A DNA stretch of 64,000 nucleotides from an uncultured Lachnospiraceae bacterium (GCA_958428365.1 CAUAFT010000002.1:186001-250000), one strand, 5' to 3'. Positions 49,914-59,354 are shown, numbered from the stretch's first letter. A program made the numbers and translations. Notes: generated from the sequence alone by a model not told the origin.

Positions 49914-52900
49914 ATGGAAAACAAAAATTTATATAAGCTGGGAATCGACATCGGTTCCACCACAGTAAAAATTGCAATCTTAGATGAGAACGACGATCTG
50001 GTCTTTTCCGATTATGAGAGACATTTCGCCAATATCCAGGACACCCTGGCTGCCCTTCTGGAAAAAGCATACCGAAAAGAAGGAGACATGACCCTGGCTC
50101 CAATGATTACAGGATCCGGCGGACTGACGCTGGCAAAACACTTACATATCCCCTTTGTACAGGAGGTGATCTCCGTCTCCACCGCCTTACAGCACTACGC
50201 TCCCCAGACGGACGTAGCCATTGAGCTTGGCGGTGAGGACGCGAAAATCATCTACTTCGAGGGCGGCAACGTAGAACAGAGGATGAACGGTATCTGTGCC
50301 GGGGGAACCGGTTCCTTTATCGACCAAATGGCTTCCCTGATCCAGACTGACGCCCCTGGTCTGAATGAATATGCAAAGAATTACAAGGCGATCTATCCCA
50401 TTGCCGCACGCTGCGGCGTGTTCGCAAAGACGGACATCCAGCCCCTGATCAACGAGGGAGCTACAAGGGAGGACCTCTCCGCTTCCATCTTCCAGGCAGT
50501 GGTCAATCAGACCATCAGCGGTCTTGCCTGTGGAAAACCGATCCGGGGACACGTCGCTTTTTTGGGCGGACCTTTACATTTCCTTTCCGAATTAAAAGCG
50601 GCGTTTATCCGCACCCTGGATCTGGACGAAGAGCACGCCATCACTCCGCCAAATTCCCATCTGTTTGCAGCCATCGGTTCTGCTCTGAATTATAAAGAGG
50701 ATCAGACCACGACTCTGCGGGAATTGTTGAAAACACTCTCCGGCACCATCAAGATGGAATTTGAGGTAGAGCGCATGGAACCTCTGTTCAGGGATCAGGA
50801 AGAATACGACGAATTTCTGACCCGGCATAACAGGCATCATGTCGCCACAAGCGATCTGGCTTCCTACGAGGGCAACTGCTATCTGGGCGTCGACGCAGGC
50901 TCCACCACCACCAAGGTGGCTCTGGTGGGCGAGGACGGCTCCCTGCTCTATTCTTTCTATGACAATAACAACGGCAGTCCTCTGGCGACTACGATCCGTG
51001 CCATGAAGGAGATTCACGAACTGCTGCCGGAAAAGGCGCAGATCGCCTACTCCTGTTCCACCGGATACGGCGAGGCTTTGATAAAATCCGCCTTACAGCT
51101 TGACGAGGGAGAGGTGGAGACCGTCTCCCACTACTACGCCGCCGCATTCTTTAACCCTGAGGTGGACTGTATCCTGGACATCGGCGGTCAGGACATGAAG
51201 TGCATTAAGATCAAAAACCAGACCGTAGACAGCGTACAGTTGAACGAGGCATGTTCCTCCGGCTGCGGCTCCTTTATCGAGACCTTCGCAAAATCACTGA
51301 ATTTCAGCGTCCGGGATTTCGCAAAGGAAGCCCTTTTTGCCAAAAATCCGATTGATCTTGGAACCCGCTGTACCGTCTTTATGAACTCCAAGGTAAAACA
51401 GGCGCAAAAAGAGGGAGCCACTGTGGCGGATATCTCCGCCGGACTTGCCTACTCCGTCATCAAAAACGCCCTGTTTAAGGTTATCAAGCTCTCCGATGCC
51501 TCCGACCTCGGTAAAAACGTCGTGGTACAGGGCGGTACTTTTTACAATGACGCCGTTTTGCGCAGCTTTGAAAAAATCTCCGGCTGTAACGCGATCCGTC
51601 CTGACATTGCCGGAATCATGGGCGCCTTTGGAGCCGCTCTTATTGCAAGAGAACGGTATGAAAAGGGACAGATCTCTTCCATGTTATCCATCGAGGAGAT
51701 CTGTAATCTGACTTACGATACCAAATTGACCCGGTGTCAGGGCTGTACCAACCACTGTCTTCTGACCATCAACCGTTTTTCCGGCAACCGCTCCTATATC
51801 ACGGGAAACCGCTGCGAAAAAGGCATTGGAAAAGAGAAGAACAAAGAAAATATTCCGAATCTGTTTGAATATAAGTTACACCGCATTTTTGACTATGAAC
51901 CTCTCTCCGACGAGGAAGCAGTTCGCGGCACAGTGGGTATTCCAAGAGTCTTAAACCTCTATGAGAATTATCCGTTCTGGGCAGTTTTTTTCAAAAAACT
52001 GGGGTTCCAGACTGTACTCTCCCCTCTCTCTACGAGAAAGATCTATGAGCTGGGCATCGAATCCATTCCCAGCGAATCGGAGTGCTACCCGGCGAAGCTC
52101 GCCCACGGTCATGTCAAATGGCTCATTGACAAAAAAGTGGATTTTATCTTCTACCCTTGTATTCCTTATGAGCGAAACGAGGTGGAGGACGCTAACAACC
52201 ACTACAACTGCCCGATCGTTACTTCCTACGCAGAGAACATCAAGAACAATGTGGATGAGATCACAAACGGAAGCGTGCGGTTCTTAAATCCCTTCTTCTC
52301 CTTTGGCAGTAAAGAGGCTCTCACCGGAAGACTGGTGGAGGAATTTACAAAGGAATTTCAGATTCCTGCGAATGAGATCACTGCCGCCGCAGACGCCGCC
52401 TGGATAGAACTTGCAAATGCCAGGGACGATATGCGTAAAAAAGGTGAGGAGACCTTAAAATATCTGGAAGAGACTGGAAGACGGGGAATCGTTCTGGCAG
52501 GACGTCCTTACCACATTGATCCGGAGATCAACCACGGTATCCCGGAGCTGATCAACTCCTACGGTATCGCCGTGCTGACGGAGGATTCCGTCTCTCACTT
52601 AAACCCGGTGGAGCGACCACTGATCGTTTTGGATCAATGGATGTATCACTCCCGCCTCTACGCCGCTGCCAACTATGTAAAGACCAGAGAAGATCTGGAT
52701 CTGATCCAGCTCAACTCCTTTGGCTGCGGTCTGGACGCCGTAACAACAGACTGTGTCAGCGATATCCTGACAGGCTCCGGCAAGATCTACACCTGTCTTA
52801 AGATCGATGAGGTCAATAACTTAGGCGCCGCCCGCATCCGTATCCGCTCCCTTTTAGCAGCGATCCGTGTACGGGAGAAAAATCCAAAGGAGCGAAAGAT

Positions 52901-54164
52901 CCGACCAGCCAACTACAAGCGCGTCGTGTTCACCGAGGAAATGCGGAAGAATTATACCATCCTCTGCCCGCAGATGTCGCCAATCCATTTTGACATTCTC
53001 GAACCTGCTTTCCGTTCCGCCGGCTACAACCTAGTGGTCCTGGAAAACGACAACCGCGACGCCATCAACACGGGACTGCGCTTCGTCAACAACGACGCCT
53101 GCTATCCTTCCCTGATGGTGGTGGGACAGATCATGGACGCCGTACTCTCCGGCAAATACGACATGAGCCGCACCGCCGTGCTGATGTCCCAGACCGGAGG
53201 CGGCTGCCGTGCTTCCAACTACATGGGATTCATCCGCCGCGCCCTGGCAAAAGCAGGCTACCCGGACGTTCCAGTCATCTCCATCAATCTGGCGAACCTG
53301 GAAAAGAATCCGGGCTTTAAGTTCACCCCTGCCCTGATCCAGAAGGGAATGTACGGACTGGTATTCGGCGATATCTTCCTGCGCTGTCTCTACCGCGTCC
53401 GCCCTTATGAGGCTGAACCCGGCTCTGCCAACGCCCTGCACGAACGCTGGAAAAAGAAGTGCATCGCCTTCCTCTCTCAGGATAAGATGCTCTCCCACCG
53501 CAAGTTCCAGAAAATGTGCCGCCAGATGATCCAGGATTTTGACTCCCTTCCGATTCTGGACATTAAAAAGCCCCGCGTCGGTATCGTAGGCGAGATCCTG
53601 GTAAAATTCGCTCCCGCCGCCAACAATTATCTGGTGGAACTTCTGGAAGCAGAGGGCGCAGAGGCCGTGGTTCCCGATCTGATGGACTTCTTCCTCTACT
53701 GCTTCTACAATGCCAATTTCAAGGCAGAGAAGCTGGGCATGAGCAAGCGTTCCGCTTTCAAATGCAATCTGGGCATCAAGGCTTTGGAATGGCTGCGTTC
53801 CGCCGCTGTAGACGAATTTAAAAAGAGCAGCCGTTTCACCCCTCCGGCGGACATCCGGGAACTTGCCGCCTATGCCCGTCCTATCGTATCCGAGGGTAAT
53901 CAGACCGGGGAGGGCTGGTTCCTAACCGGAGAGATGCTGGAACTGATCCACACCGGAACACCGAACATCGTATGTACCCAGCCCTTCGCCTGCCTGCCGA
54001 ATCATATCGTAGGAAAGGGCGTCATCAAGGAGCTGCGTCATCAGCATCCGGAAGCAAATATCGTAGCGATCGATTACGATCCGGGGGCTTCGGAAGTCAA
54101 TCAGTTGAACCGTATTAAACTGATGCTTTCAACAGCACAGAAGAATCTAATGAAAAGTAAATAA
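49914..54164 (+). CDS. Giant acyl-CoA dehydratase activase-like protein
   Basis: A 1416-residue cytoplasmic protein joining two BcrAD/BadF/BadG ATPase domains to a long dehydratase-like region. First ATPase: LGIDIGSTTVKIAILD at 8-23 and CAGGTGSFIDQ; second: LGVDAGSTTTKVALVG from 324 and CSSGCGSFIET. Near residue 606 RCQGCTNHCLLT could hold an iron-sulfur cluster. The rest matches DUF2229 and HgdB/HgdC-like parts (GRPYHIDPEINHGIPELI; SQTGGGCRASNY). Its ATPase parts resemble activators of 2-hydroxyacyl-CoA dehydratases, but no dehydratase gene is adjacent. It is a single plus-strand unit whose 3' end meets the palindrome cluster. Confidence 0.9.
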   Translation: MENKNLYKLGIDIGSTTVKIAILDENDDLVFSDYERHFANIQDTLAALLEKAYRKEGDMTLAPMITGSGGLTLAKHLHIPFVQEVISVSTALQHYAPQTDVAIELGGEDAKIIYFEGGNVEQRMNGICAGGTGSFIDQMASLIQTDAPGLNEYAKNYKAIYPIAARCGVFAKTDIQPLINEGATREDLSASIFQAVVNQTISGLACGKPIRGHVAFLGGPLHFLSELKAAFIRTLDLDEEHAITPPNSHLFAAIGSALNYKEDQTTTLRELLKTLSGTIKMEFEVERMEPLFRDQEEYDEFLTRHNRHHVATSDLASYEGNCYLGVDAGSTTTKVALVGEDGSLLYSFYDNNNGSPLATTIRAMKEIHELLPEKAQIAYSCSTGYGEALIKSALQLDEGEVETVSHYYAAAFFNPEVDCILDIGGQDMKCIKIKNQTVDSVQLNEACSSGCGSFIETFAKSLNFSVRDFAKEALFAKNPIDLGTRCTVFMNSKVKQAQKEGATVADISAGLAYSVIKNALFKVIKLSDASDLGKNVVVQGGTFYNDAVLRSFEKISGCNAIRPDIAGIMGAFGAALIARERYEKGQISSMLSIEEICNLTYDTKLTRCQGCTNHCLLTINRFSGNRSYITGNRCEKGIGKEKNKENIPNLFEYKLHRIFDYEPLSDEEAVRGTVGIPRVLNLYENYPFWAVFFKKLGFQTVLSPLSTRKIYELGIESIPSESECYPAKLAHGHVKWLIDKKVDFIFYPCIPYERNEVEDANNHYNCPIVTSYAENIKNNVDEITNGSVRFLNPFFSFGSKEALTGRLVEEFTKEFQIPANEITAAADAAWIELANARDDMRKKGEETLKYLEETGRRGIVLAGRPYHIDPEINHGIPELINSYGIAVLTEDSVSHLNPVERPLIVLDQWMYHSRLYAAANYVKTREDLDLIQLNSFGCGLDAVTTDCVSDILTGSGKIYTCLKIDEVNNLGAARIRIRSLLAAIRVREKNPKERKIRPANYKRVVFTEEMRKNYTILCPQMSPIHFDILEPAFRSAGYNLVVLENDNRDAINTGLRFVNNDACYPSLMVVGQIMDAVLSGKYDMSRTAVLMSQTGGGCRASNYMGFIRRALAKAGYPDVPVISINLANLEKNPGFKFTPALIQKGMYGLVFGDIFLRCLYRVRPYEAEPGSANALHERWKKKCIAFLSQDKMLSHRKFQKMCRQMIQDFDSLPILDIKKPRVGIVGEILVKFAPAANNYLVELLEAEGAEAVVPDLMDFFLYCFYNANFKAEKLGMSKRSAFKCNLGIKALEWLRSAAVDEFKKSSRFTPPADIRELAAYARPIVSEGNQTGEGWFLTGEMLELIHTGTPNIVCTQPFACLPNHIVGKGVIKELRHQHPEANIVAIDYDPGASEVNQLNRIKLMLSTAQKNLMKSK

Positions 54165-54190
54165 GTAGGTGTGTTGGTTTTTTGGGGTCC

Positions 54191-54427
54191 GTTTCCATTG
54201 GCAGGGTCCCTGGGGAGAGGGCTGTATCGGCTTTTTAGTATCCCTAAACGAACACATTCAAAAAGCCTTATAGGACCCTGTGGTCAAAACTCGCTTGAAC
54301 ACTATGACATCATTTCATGTATTGCGCTCAAACAGTTGCCCACAGGGTCCGCTTTTTGAATATGTCCGTTAAGGGCTACACAAAAGCCGCTCCACGCCCT
54401 CTCCCCAGGGACCCTGCCAATGGAAAC
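54191..54427. repeat. Giant palindrome C
   Basis: Outer arms of 32 bp, perfectly complementary (54191-54222 with 54396-54427); a second region of about 38 bp with few mismatches (GGCTTTT..CCCT..AACG..ATTCAAAAAGC); then GGACCCTGTGG/CCACAGGGTCC (54273-54283 with 54340-54350). The centre is also largely self-complementary, so nearly the whole 237 bp is one hairpin. It starts 27 bases after the activase stop. Confidence 0.9.
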
Positions 54428-54440
54428 TCCTCGAAAAAGT

Positions 54441-54540
54441 GCCGCCTTTCGATATGCCTGCCACCGATTTGCTATGGTCATGCACATGTACTATATATCA
54501 AGTATATATCACGACCATAATGCATATCAAAGCGGACGGC
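54441..54540. repeat. Palindrome E
   Basis: Nested inverted segments: GCCG..CTTT-GATATGC (54441-54457) with its partner at 54522-54540, TATGGTC/GACCATA (54473-54479, 54513-54519) and TATATA/TATATA around a CAAG-containing loop. About 100 bp in all, between palindromes C and D. Confidence 0.8.
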
Positions 54541-54562
54541 GGTCTAAATTGAAAACTGCCAA

Positions 54563-54791
54563 GACGTACAAATGTTAGTTCCGCTGGGGTACATTTGGAA
54601 AGGGATTAGAACTTCTTAGAAGCTTCCACACAACCAGCAATCATCAGACAGGACGTCTGATGAAGGCGAAGCCGAGCCACGGATGGCGAGTCTGAGCCGG
54701 TTGCGTCCGTCGCCTGTAGTGTATACGGAAGATTCTTAGAAGTTCTTATCCCTTCTCCAACGTACCCCAGCGGAACTAACATTTGTACGTC
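54563..54791. repeat. Large palindrome D with conserved core
   Basis: Outer arms 54563-54592 and 54762-54791 are perfectly complementary over 30 bp; inner arms 54597-54627 and 54727-54758 over about 31 bp with three mismatches and one bulge. The core 54633-54711 matches palindrome B: CAGCAA, a nine-bp hairpin with loop AGGAC (54641-54663), GGCGAAGCCGAGCC and the 33-base block with ACGGATGGCGA and GAGCCGGTTGCGTCCGTC (30 of 33 bases equal to B). Arm sequences are unrelated to those of B. Confidence 0.9.
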
Positions 54792-54810
54792 ACACAGCCT
54801 TCAATTCCCC

Positions 54811-54861
54811 CCAACAAAAAAGGGTATTCCTCAAGTTATAAAAAACTTGAGAAATACCCTT
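54811..54861 (-). terminator. Terminator of the sulfite reductase operon
   Basis: AAGGGTATTyCTCAAGTT, an 18-bp stem with one mismatch (54820-54861), followed by TTTTTTGTTGG on the minus strand. Confidence 0.9.
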
Positions 54862-54881
54862 TTCTATATCTGCCCAATACA

Positions 54882-56414
54882 TCATTCCGTATATTTTTTC
54901 GCAATCTCTTTCAGACGACCTTCATTCCCCCGATACCATTCCTGAAAACGCATTCCACTCTCAGACACTGCCTGTCCCAGCTCTTTTAAGAAATCCGGGA
55001 TCTCTGTCTCAAGAATAGTTCCAAGCTGCTCCCCGAAGCGTTCCTCGCCCTCCCTGTCGTTTCCATTAACAAATAACACAAAGGCTGACTCCGGTTTGCC
55101 ATCCACTTTTTTCATACCGCCTCTGAAACCGATACTTCCGATCTGGTGGGTTCCGCAGGAGGACGGACAGCCGGAAATGTGAATCTGCGGCAGGACGCCG
55201 TCGGCAAAGTTCCACTCTCTGGCTGCTTCTACCAGGGCAGCCAATAAACGCTGGGAATCACGCACACCGATCTGACAGATGGAAGCTCCGATACAAGCTA
55301 CGGAGGTCTCGAAGGTATCCCTTGCGGAGTCCTTTGTGATCTCTAAGATTTTTTGTGCCTCTTCTCCGGTACAGTTGACGATATAGGCTCCCTCGTCCGG
55401 GGAAAGGCGCAGTTCCACCTGATCCATGGACTGGATGGCGTCGCAGAGTTCCAGGAACTTTTCCGGCGCCGGACAGCCTCCGATTGGATGGTAGGCGATG
55501 GCGTAGAGTCCTTCCTGCTTCTGCTCTATGGCTCTGGAATCCTCTATTTTTACAGTGCCTCCTGCTTTCTTAACCGTGGATTCCCGGATCTCGATGTCCA
55601 GATTTTTTCCCGACTTCATTACTTCGTCTAATTTTTTGGAAAACTCTTCCCCATAGCGGTCTCCCAGCACCTCCTGCATATATCTGGTTCTGGCTTTTGC
55701 ACGGTTCTCGTAATTACCGTAGGTGGTAAAGAGCTGGATCATGGCTTCGATATAGTAGAGGATCTTGCTTCCCTCCACAGCTTCCGCTACCCGCACTCCA
55801 AACTTCGGATTATTTCCAAGTCCTCCGGCGCTGTATACGTCAAAGGTGCCGTCCTCTCTGGCTGCAAATCCCAGATCCCGGAATGTGGCATGTGGAAGAT
55901 TCTTTGGAGAATTGGAAAATCCCACCTTCAATTTTCTTGGGAGCTTGACGGTCTTGATCCTGCTGATGAGATATTCGGATGCCTGCTCCACATAAGGGGA
56001 TACGTCAAAATATTCCTCCTTCTCCACACCGCTCAGCGGAGACATCATTACGTTTCTTGGGAAATCACCGCCTCCTCCTCTTGTGAGGATCCCCGCGTCC
56101 AAAGCTGCCACTGCCAGCTCGCAGACTGTCTGCTCGCTCAGGTTGTGGAGCTGGATGGTCTGACAGGTTGTAAAATGTAATTTATTGATCTCATATTTTC
56201 GGAGACTGTCGGCAACGAATTTCAGCTTTTCCTTGTCCACACGTCCGCCCGGAGTCCGAAGTCTCAGCATACTCGCCTGACCGCCTCTTTGAGCATAGCT
56301 TCCATATCCGCCGGAAAAACCTTTGTATGATTTCATATCCACTTCACCGACGTAAAACTGTCTGGTTACCGCCACAAACTCCTCATAATCCTTCTTCCAC
56401 TCCATAAGCTGCAT
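54882..56414 (-). CDS. Ferredoxin-type nitrite/sulfite reductase
   Basis: A 510-residue sirohaem/4Fe-4S reductase. Two-fold repeats of the NIR_SIR half-domains are seen (GGQASMLRLRTPGGRV near 44; CPAPEKFLELCDA region later). The cluster ligands form C-x5-C in VACIGASICQIG and C-x3-C in HISGCPSSCGTHQIG. The six-electron reduction of sulfite to sulfide fits the neighbour cysK, which uses sulfide to make cysteine, so assimilatory sulfite reduction is more likely than nitrite reduction. It lies 23 bases after cysK. Confidence 0.92.
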   Translation of the reverse strand: MQLMEWKKDYEEFVAVTRQFYVGEVDMKSYKGFSGGYGSYAQRGGQASMLRLRTPGGRVDKEKLKFVADSLRKYEINKLHFTTCQTIQLHNLSEQTVCELAVAALDAGILTRGGGGDFPRNVMMSPLSGVEKEEYFDVSPYVEQASEYLISRIKTVKLPRKLKVGFSNSPKNLPHATFRDLGFAAREDGTFDVYSAGGLGNNPKFGVRVAEAVEGSKILYYIEAMIQLFTTYGNYENRAKARTRYMQEVLGDRYGEEFSKKLDEVMKSGKNLDIEIRESTVKKAGGTVKIEDSRAIEQKQEGLYAIAYHPIGGCPAPEKFLELCDAIQSMDQVELRLSPDEGAYIVNCTGEEAQKILEITKDSARDTFETSVACIGASICQIGVRDSQRLLAALVEAAREWNFADGVLPQIHISGCPSSCGTHQIGSIGFRGGMKKVDGKPESAFVLFVNGNDREGEERFGEQLGTILETEIPDFLKELGQAVSESGMRFQEWYRGNEGRLKEIAKKYTE

Positions 56415-56437
56415 TGCTTCTTCCTCCTTTTTTCTGC

Positions 56438-57370
56438 TTATTCATTTTCAAACAATGGCGTTGAAAAATACCGCTCCGCTGTGTCCGGGAGGATGGTGAC
56501 CACCGTCTTTCCCTCTCCCAGCTTCTCCGCCAGTTTTAAGGCGGCCGCCACATTGGTTCCACTGGAGATTCCACACATGATCCCCTCCAGTCTCGCCAGA
56601 TTCTTTGCCGTCTCTATGGCTTCCTCATCGGTTACGATATAGATGTCGTCATAAATTTTCTGATTCAAGATCTCCGGAATCACTCCATCTCCAATTCCCA
56701 TCTGCAGATGAGTTCCAATGGTGCCCCCTGCGAGAATCGCGGCATGTTCCGGCTCCACCGCCCAGATCTCAATCTCCGGATTCTGGGCTTTTAAGACCTC
56801 GCCGATTCCGGTAATGGTGCCTCCGGTGCCGATCCCTGAACAGAACCCATGGATGGGACCTGCTACCTGCTCTAAGATTTCCAATCCGGTATGATGTCTG
56901 TGCGCCATGGGATTCGCCTGATTTTCAAACTGCTGCGGAACGAAGACATTCGGATCTTCTGCCTTCATCCGCAGGGCAGTCTGGAGACACTCATCGATAC
57001 ATTCCCCGATATTTCCGGCGTCATGGATGAGCCGTACCTCCGCCCCATAGTGACGCACCAGTTTTCTGCGCTCCTCGCTGACAGAATCCGGCATGATAAT
57101 AATGGTCTTATATCCGCGGACAGCCCCGATCAGCGCCAGTCCAATTCCCTGATTTCCACTGGTGGGTTCTACAATAATGGTATCCTTATGGATCAAACCC
57201 TTTTGTTCCGCGTCCAGGATCATATTGTAGGCGGTTCTGGTCTTGATGGAACCACCCACGTTCATCCCCTCAAATTTTACCAATACCTGCGCATTTCCAG
57301 GTTTATTCATACGTTTCAGGCGTACCATCGGCGTGTGTCCGATGGCGCCCAATACATCGTCATATATCAT
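56438..57370 (-). CDS. cysK: Cysteine synthase A
   Basis: A 310-residue PLP enzyme making cysteine from O-acetylserine and sulfide. PLP Lys in VGGSIKTRTAYN near 42, substrate loop EPTSGNQGIGLAL near 69, phosphate-binding GIGTGGTITG near 178 and the C-terminal ISSGTN. It is first in a two-gene operon with sulfite reductase. A TATAAT at 57403-57408 with a poor -35 is the likely promoter; AAGGGG precedes the ATG. Confidence 0.95.
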   Translation of the reverse strand: MIYDDVLGAIGHTPMVRLKRMNKPGNAQVLVKFEGMNVGGSIKTRTAYNMILDAEQKGLIHKDTIIVEPTSGNQGIGLALIGAVRGYKTIIIMPDSVSEERRKLVRHYGAEVRLIHDAGNIGECIDECLQTALRMKAEDPNVFVPQQFENQANPMAHRHHTGLEILEQVAGPIHGFCSGIGTGGTITGIGEVLKAQNPEIEIWAVEPEHAAILAGGTIGTHLQMGIGDGVIPEILNQKIYDDIYIVTDEEAIETAKNLARLEGIMCGISSGTNVAAALKLAEKLGEGKTVVTILPDTAERYFSTPLFENE

Positions 57371-57424
57371 GATGTTACCCCTTTTCTATGTAATCTATGA
57401 CTATTATAATAACAAATGATTCTC

Positions 57425-58558
57425 TTATACATTGCGCATTTCTTTGCCGGAGCGAGTATGTTGTTCGCACTTATCCTGATACATCTGCTCATCCGCTTTT
57501 TTCGCAACTTCCTTTATATCCCTTCCAGCGCCAAGAGCATATCCGCTTGCCGCAGAAATTTTAATCTTCGAAAAACTGTTTCTCTTTTCAATGGAATCCT
57601 TCCATTGCTCCATAAGGGATGTGATCTCGTCCTCTTTTGGCTCTTCAATTACCATCACAAATTCATCTCCGCCGACACGGTAGGCTTTTCGCCCTTCCCC
57701 TGCCAGCTCTTTGATGGCTGCGGCGATATTTGTGATCACATAATCCCCCTCCGCATGTCCCAGGGTGTCGTTTATGATCTTCAGATTATTGACATCCCAA
57801 AAAATGACGGCAACTTGATTCATTTTGGGATATTCCTCTTCCATCATCTGCAGATATTTATTTTTATTATACAGACCTGTCATTCCGTCCATCTCGCTCA
57901 ACCGTTTCATGGACATAGCATACTGCGTGTAGTCCGTTATGTTGGAGGTGATGCTTTTTATCACGGGATACAGCAAAAACATCAGAATACACCGCGGCAG
58001 CACATAAAACAGAGGAAGGTTCAGCCATGGATGATCGTTTACAGGAACGAGATGTACGACTCCCGACGCATCCATATAATCCCTGGTCTGCTGTGTTGTG
58101 AGGGTCAGCATATTTGCATCACACAAGCCCCAATAATATCCGCCCATTACAATGGCAAAAATACTTATGGTTGTGAGAGCATAGGTATAGATAATTACTT
58201 TTTTATCGTTATACTGTACTGCAAGCAGTATTGGAAGCACACTCAATAAAACCGTATGATAGGTAAGCATGATTCCCGCCATGGTAACGGCCAGCACGAT
58301 GTTAAAGAGTATGATATATTTTACCCATGGTTTGTGCATATCCACACATTTACAAAAAATGGCTGTTACAAAATAAATAACTGATACGGACAAAAATGCC
58401 CACAACATCAGCTTTTGGGATACGATGTATATATTCAGCAGGTTTGCCACCTCTATACCGCATATTACGAAGAAGGTTACCTTCATACATTTTAACGTGT
58501 ATTTATTTATTTTATAATCAATCTCCCGACGTTCATATCCATAATATTCCTGGCTCAA
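57425..58558 (-). CDS. Membrane GGDEF-domain diguanylate cyclase
   Basis: A 377-residue protein: about six transmembrane helices in the first 200 residues, then a GGDEF domain (MDGMTGLYNKNKYL, IFWDVNNLKIINDTLGH, signature RVGGDEFVM) that should make cyclic di-GMP from GTP. I place the start at TTG 58558, with AAGGAG eight bases upstream, because a TATAAT at 58595-58600 (with TTGTGA at 58618-58623) lies inside the longer frame that would begin with GTG at 58621. No EAL partner in the window. Confidence 0.85.
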   Translation of the reverse strand: MSQEYYGYERREIDYKINKYTLKCMKVTFFVICGIEVANLLNIYIVSQKLMLWAFLSVSVIYFVTAIFCKCVDMHKPWVKYIILFNIVLAVTMAGIMLTYHTVLLSVLPILLAVQYNDKKVIIYTYALTTISIFAIVMGGYYWGLCDANMLTLTTQQTRDYMDASGVVHLVPVNDHPWLNLPLFYVLPRCILMFLLYPVIKSITSNITDYTQYAMSMKRLSEMDGMTGLYNKNKYLQMMEEEYPKMNQVAVIFWDVNNLKIINDTLGHAEGDYVITNIAAAIKELAGEGRKAYRVGGDEFVMVIEEPKEDEITSLMEQWKDSIEKRNSFSKIKISAASGYALGAGRDIKEVAKKADEQMYQDKCEQHTRSGKEMRNV

Positions 58559-58594
58559 TTCGATCACTCCTTCAGAGTTGCTCCTTATTTTACT

Positions 58595-58623
58595 ATTATA
58601 GATGTTTTCGTGGAAATTCACAA
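58595..58623 (-). promoter_or_regulatory. Promoter of the GGDEF gene
   Basis: TTGTGA and TATAAT with a 17-base spacer, giving a leader of about 30 bases before the TTG start. Confidence 0.55.
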
Positions 58624-58639
58624 GTGTGCAACACTATAA

Positions 58640-58676
58640 ATGCTCTATCCCAACTCTTCAAATTGAGATAGAGCAT
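58640..58676 (-). terminator. Hairpin after the toxin gene, probable terminator
   Basis: ATGCTCTATC/GATAGAGCAT, ten-bp perfect stem; the T tract that follows (ATTTATAG) is weak. Confidence 0.6.
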
Positions 58677-58712
58677 CTATACTTTTGAACCATTGCATAA
58701 CTGTTGATCCAG

Positions 58713-59027
58713 CTAATGCATTTTATTCTCGTAATCCTGCAACTCGTGAAAAATATTATCAACAAACACCACATTATCAACAATACGATACAAAATAAAA
58801 TATCTGTGATTTAGAAAGTTGATACGATGATATTCTAACCGGTGAAGTCTTGGATTGTCACACAGCTTCAAACTCCCTGCTACATGCTTTAAGCATTCTA
58901 TTGTAGCATCATAATCATTTAAGACATTCTGTGCCGCCTGCACACTCTCTTTTTCAAACATTAAATATTTGATAAAGCGTTCTAAATCTTCTTCAGCATC
59001 TTTTGTGACAACAATCCTATAATCCAT
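58713..59027 (-). CDS. RelE/ParE-family toxin
   Basis: A 104-residue protein with the RelE/ParE fold: YRIVVTKDAEEDLERFIKYL at the start, then HRLEYHRINFLNHRYFILYRI near 70-90 and a short C-terminal DYENKMH. RelE-like toxins cut mRNA on the ribosome, ParE-like ones poison gyrase; the basic and tyrosine residues cannot settle which. The start overlaps the antitoxin stop by 11 bases, the standard coupling of such pairs. Confidence 0.88.
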   Translation of the reverse strand: MDYRIVVTKDAEEDLERFIKYLMFEKESVQAAQNVLNDYDATIECLKHVAGSLKLCDNPRLHRLEYHRINFLNHRYFILYRIVDNVVFVDNIFHELQDYENKMH

Positions 59028-59310
59028 ACTTTATCCTCATATTATGTGATACTTCATCAGCCTCCCTAAACATTCCCTGTTCTGCATGTTCACGGGATTT
59101 TTCTAACTTTTCTAACAGTTCAAGCTCTGTTAATGCTTCGTGCGGATTTACACTTGCCTTTTTAATCTCAAATGGAAAACCATTTACTGCCAATGCCTGT
59201 TTTAAAAACATACGGATTGCAGTTGTGGTATCTGTGCCTAAATCTTTAAATAATGCATCTGACTTTGCTTTTAAATCATCATCTACTCTTACCTGAATTG
59301 TACTTGCCAT
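59017..59310 (-). CDS. RelB/DinJ-family antitoxin
   Basis: A 97-residue protein. The N-terminal ribbon-helix-helix (STIQVRVDDDLKAKSDALFKDLG, TTTAIRMFLKQAL) should bind the operator as a dimer, and the C-terminal half wraps the toxin. The ATG at 59310 follows AGGAGG by seven bases; a GTG three codons earlier lies on that site. AT-rich palindromes upstream are likely operators. Confidence 0.92.
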   Translation of the reverse strand: MASTIQVRVDDDLKAKSDALFKDLGTDTTTAIRMFLKQALAVNGFPFEIKKASVNPHEALTELELLEKLEKSREHAEQGMFREADEVSHNMRIKYGL

Positions 59311-59331
59311 CTTACCCACCTCCTACTCTTT

Positions 59332-59350
59332 TATATTATATAATATATTA
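59332..59350 (-). promoter_or_regulatory. Candidate antitoxin operator
   Basis: TATATTATATAATATA at 59332-59347 is a perfect 16-bp palindrome, with the overlapping palindrome TAATATATTA at 59341-59350, close upstream of the antitoxin ribosome site. Confidence 0.55.
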
Positions 59351-59354
59351 CGAA

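Noticed and set aside
54302..54520. Frames of 60-67 codons on both strands across palindrome C
   Set aside because: They exist on both strands because the DNA is self-complementary; no ribosome sites and no protein-like composition.
58559..58621. GTG start of the GGDEF gene at 58621
   Set aside because: A consensus -10 and a fair -35 lie within that extension, while a TTG with AAGGAG fits downstream.
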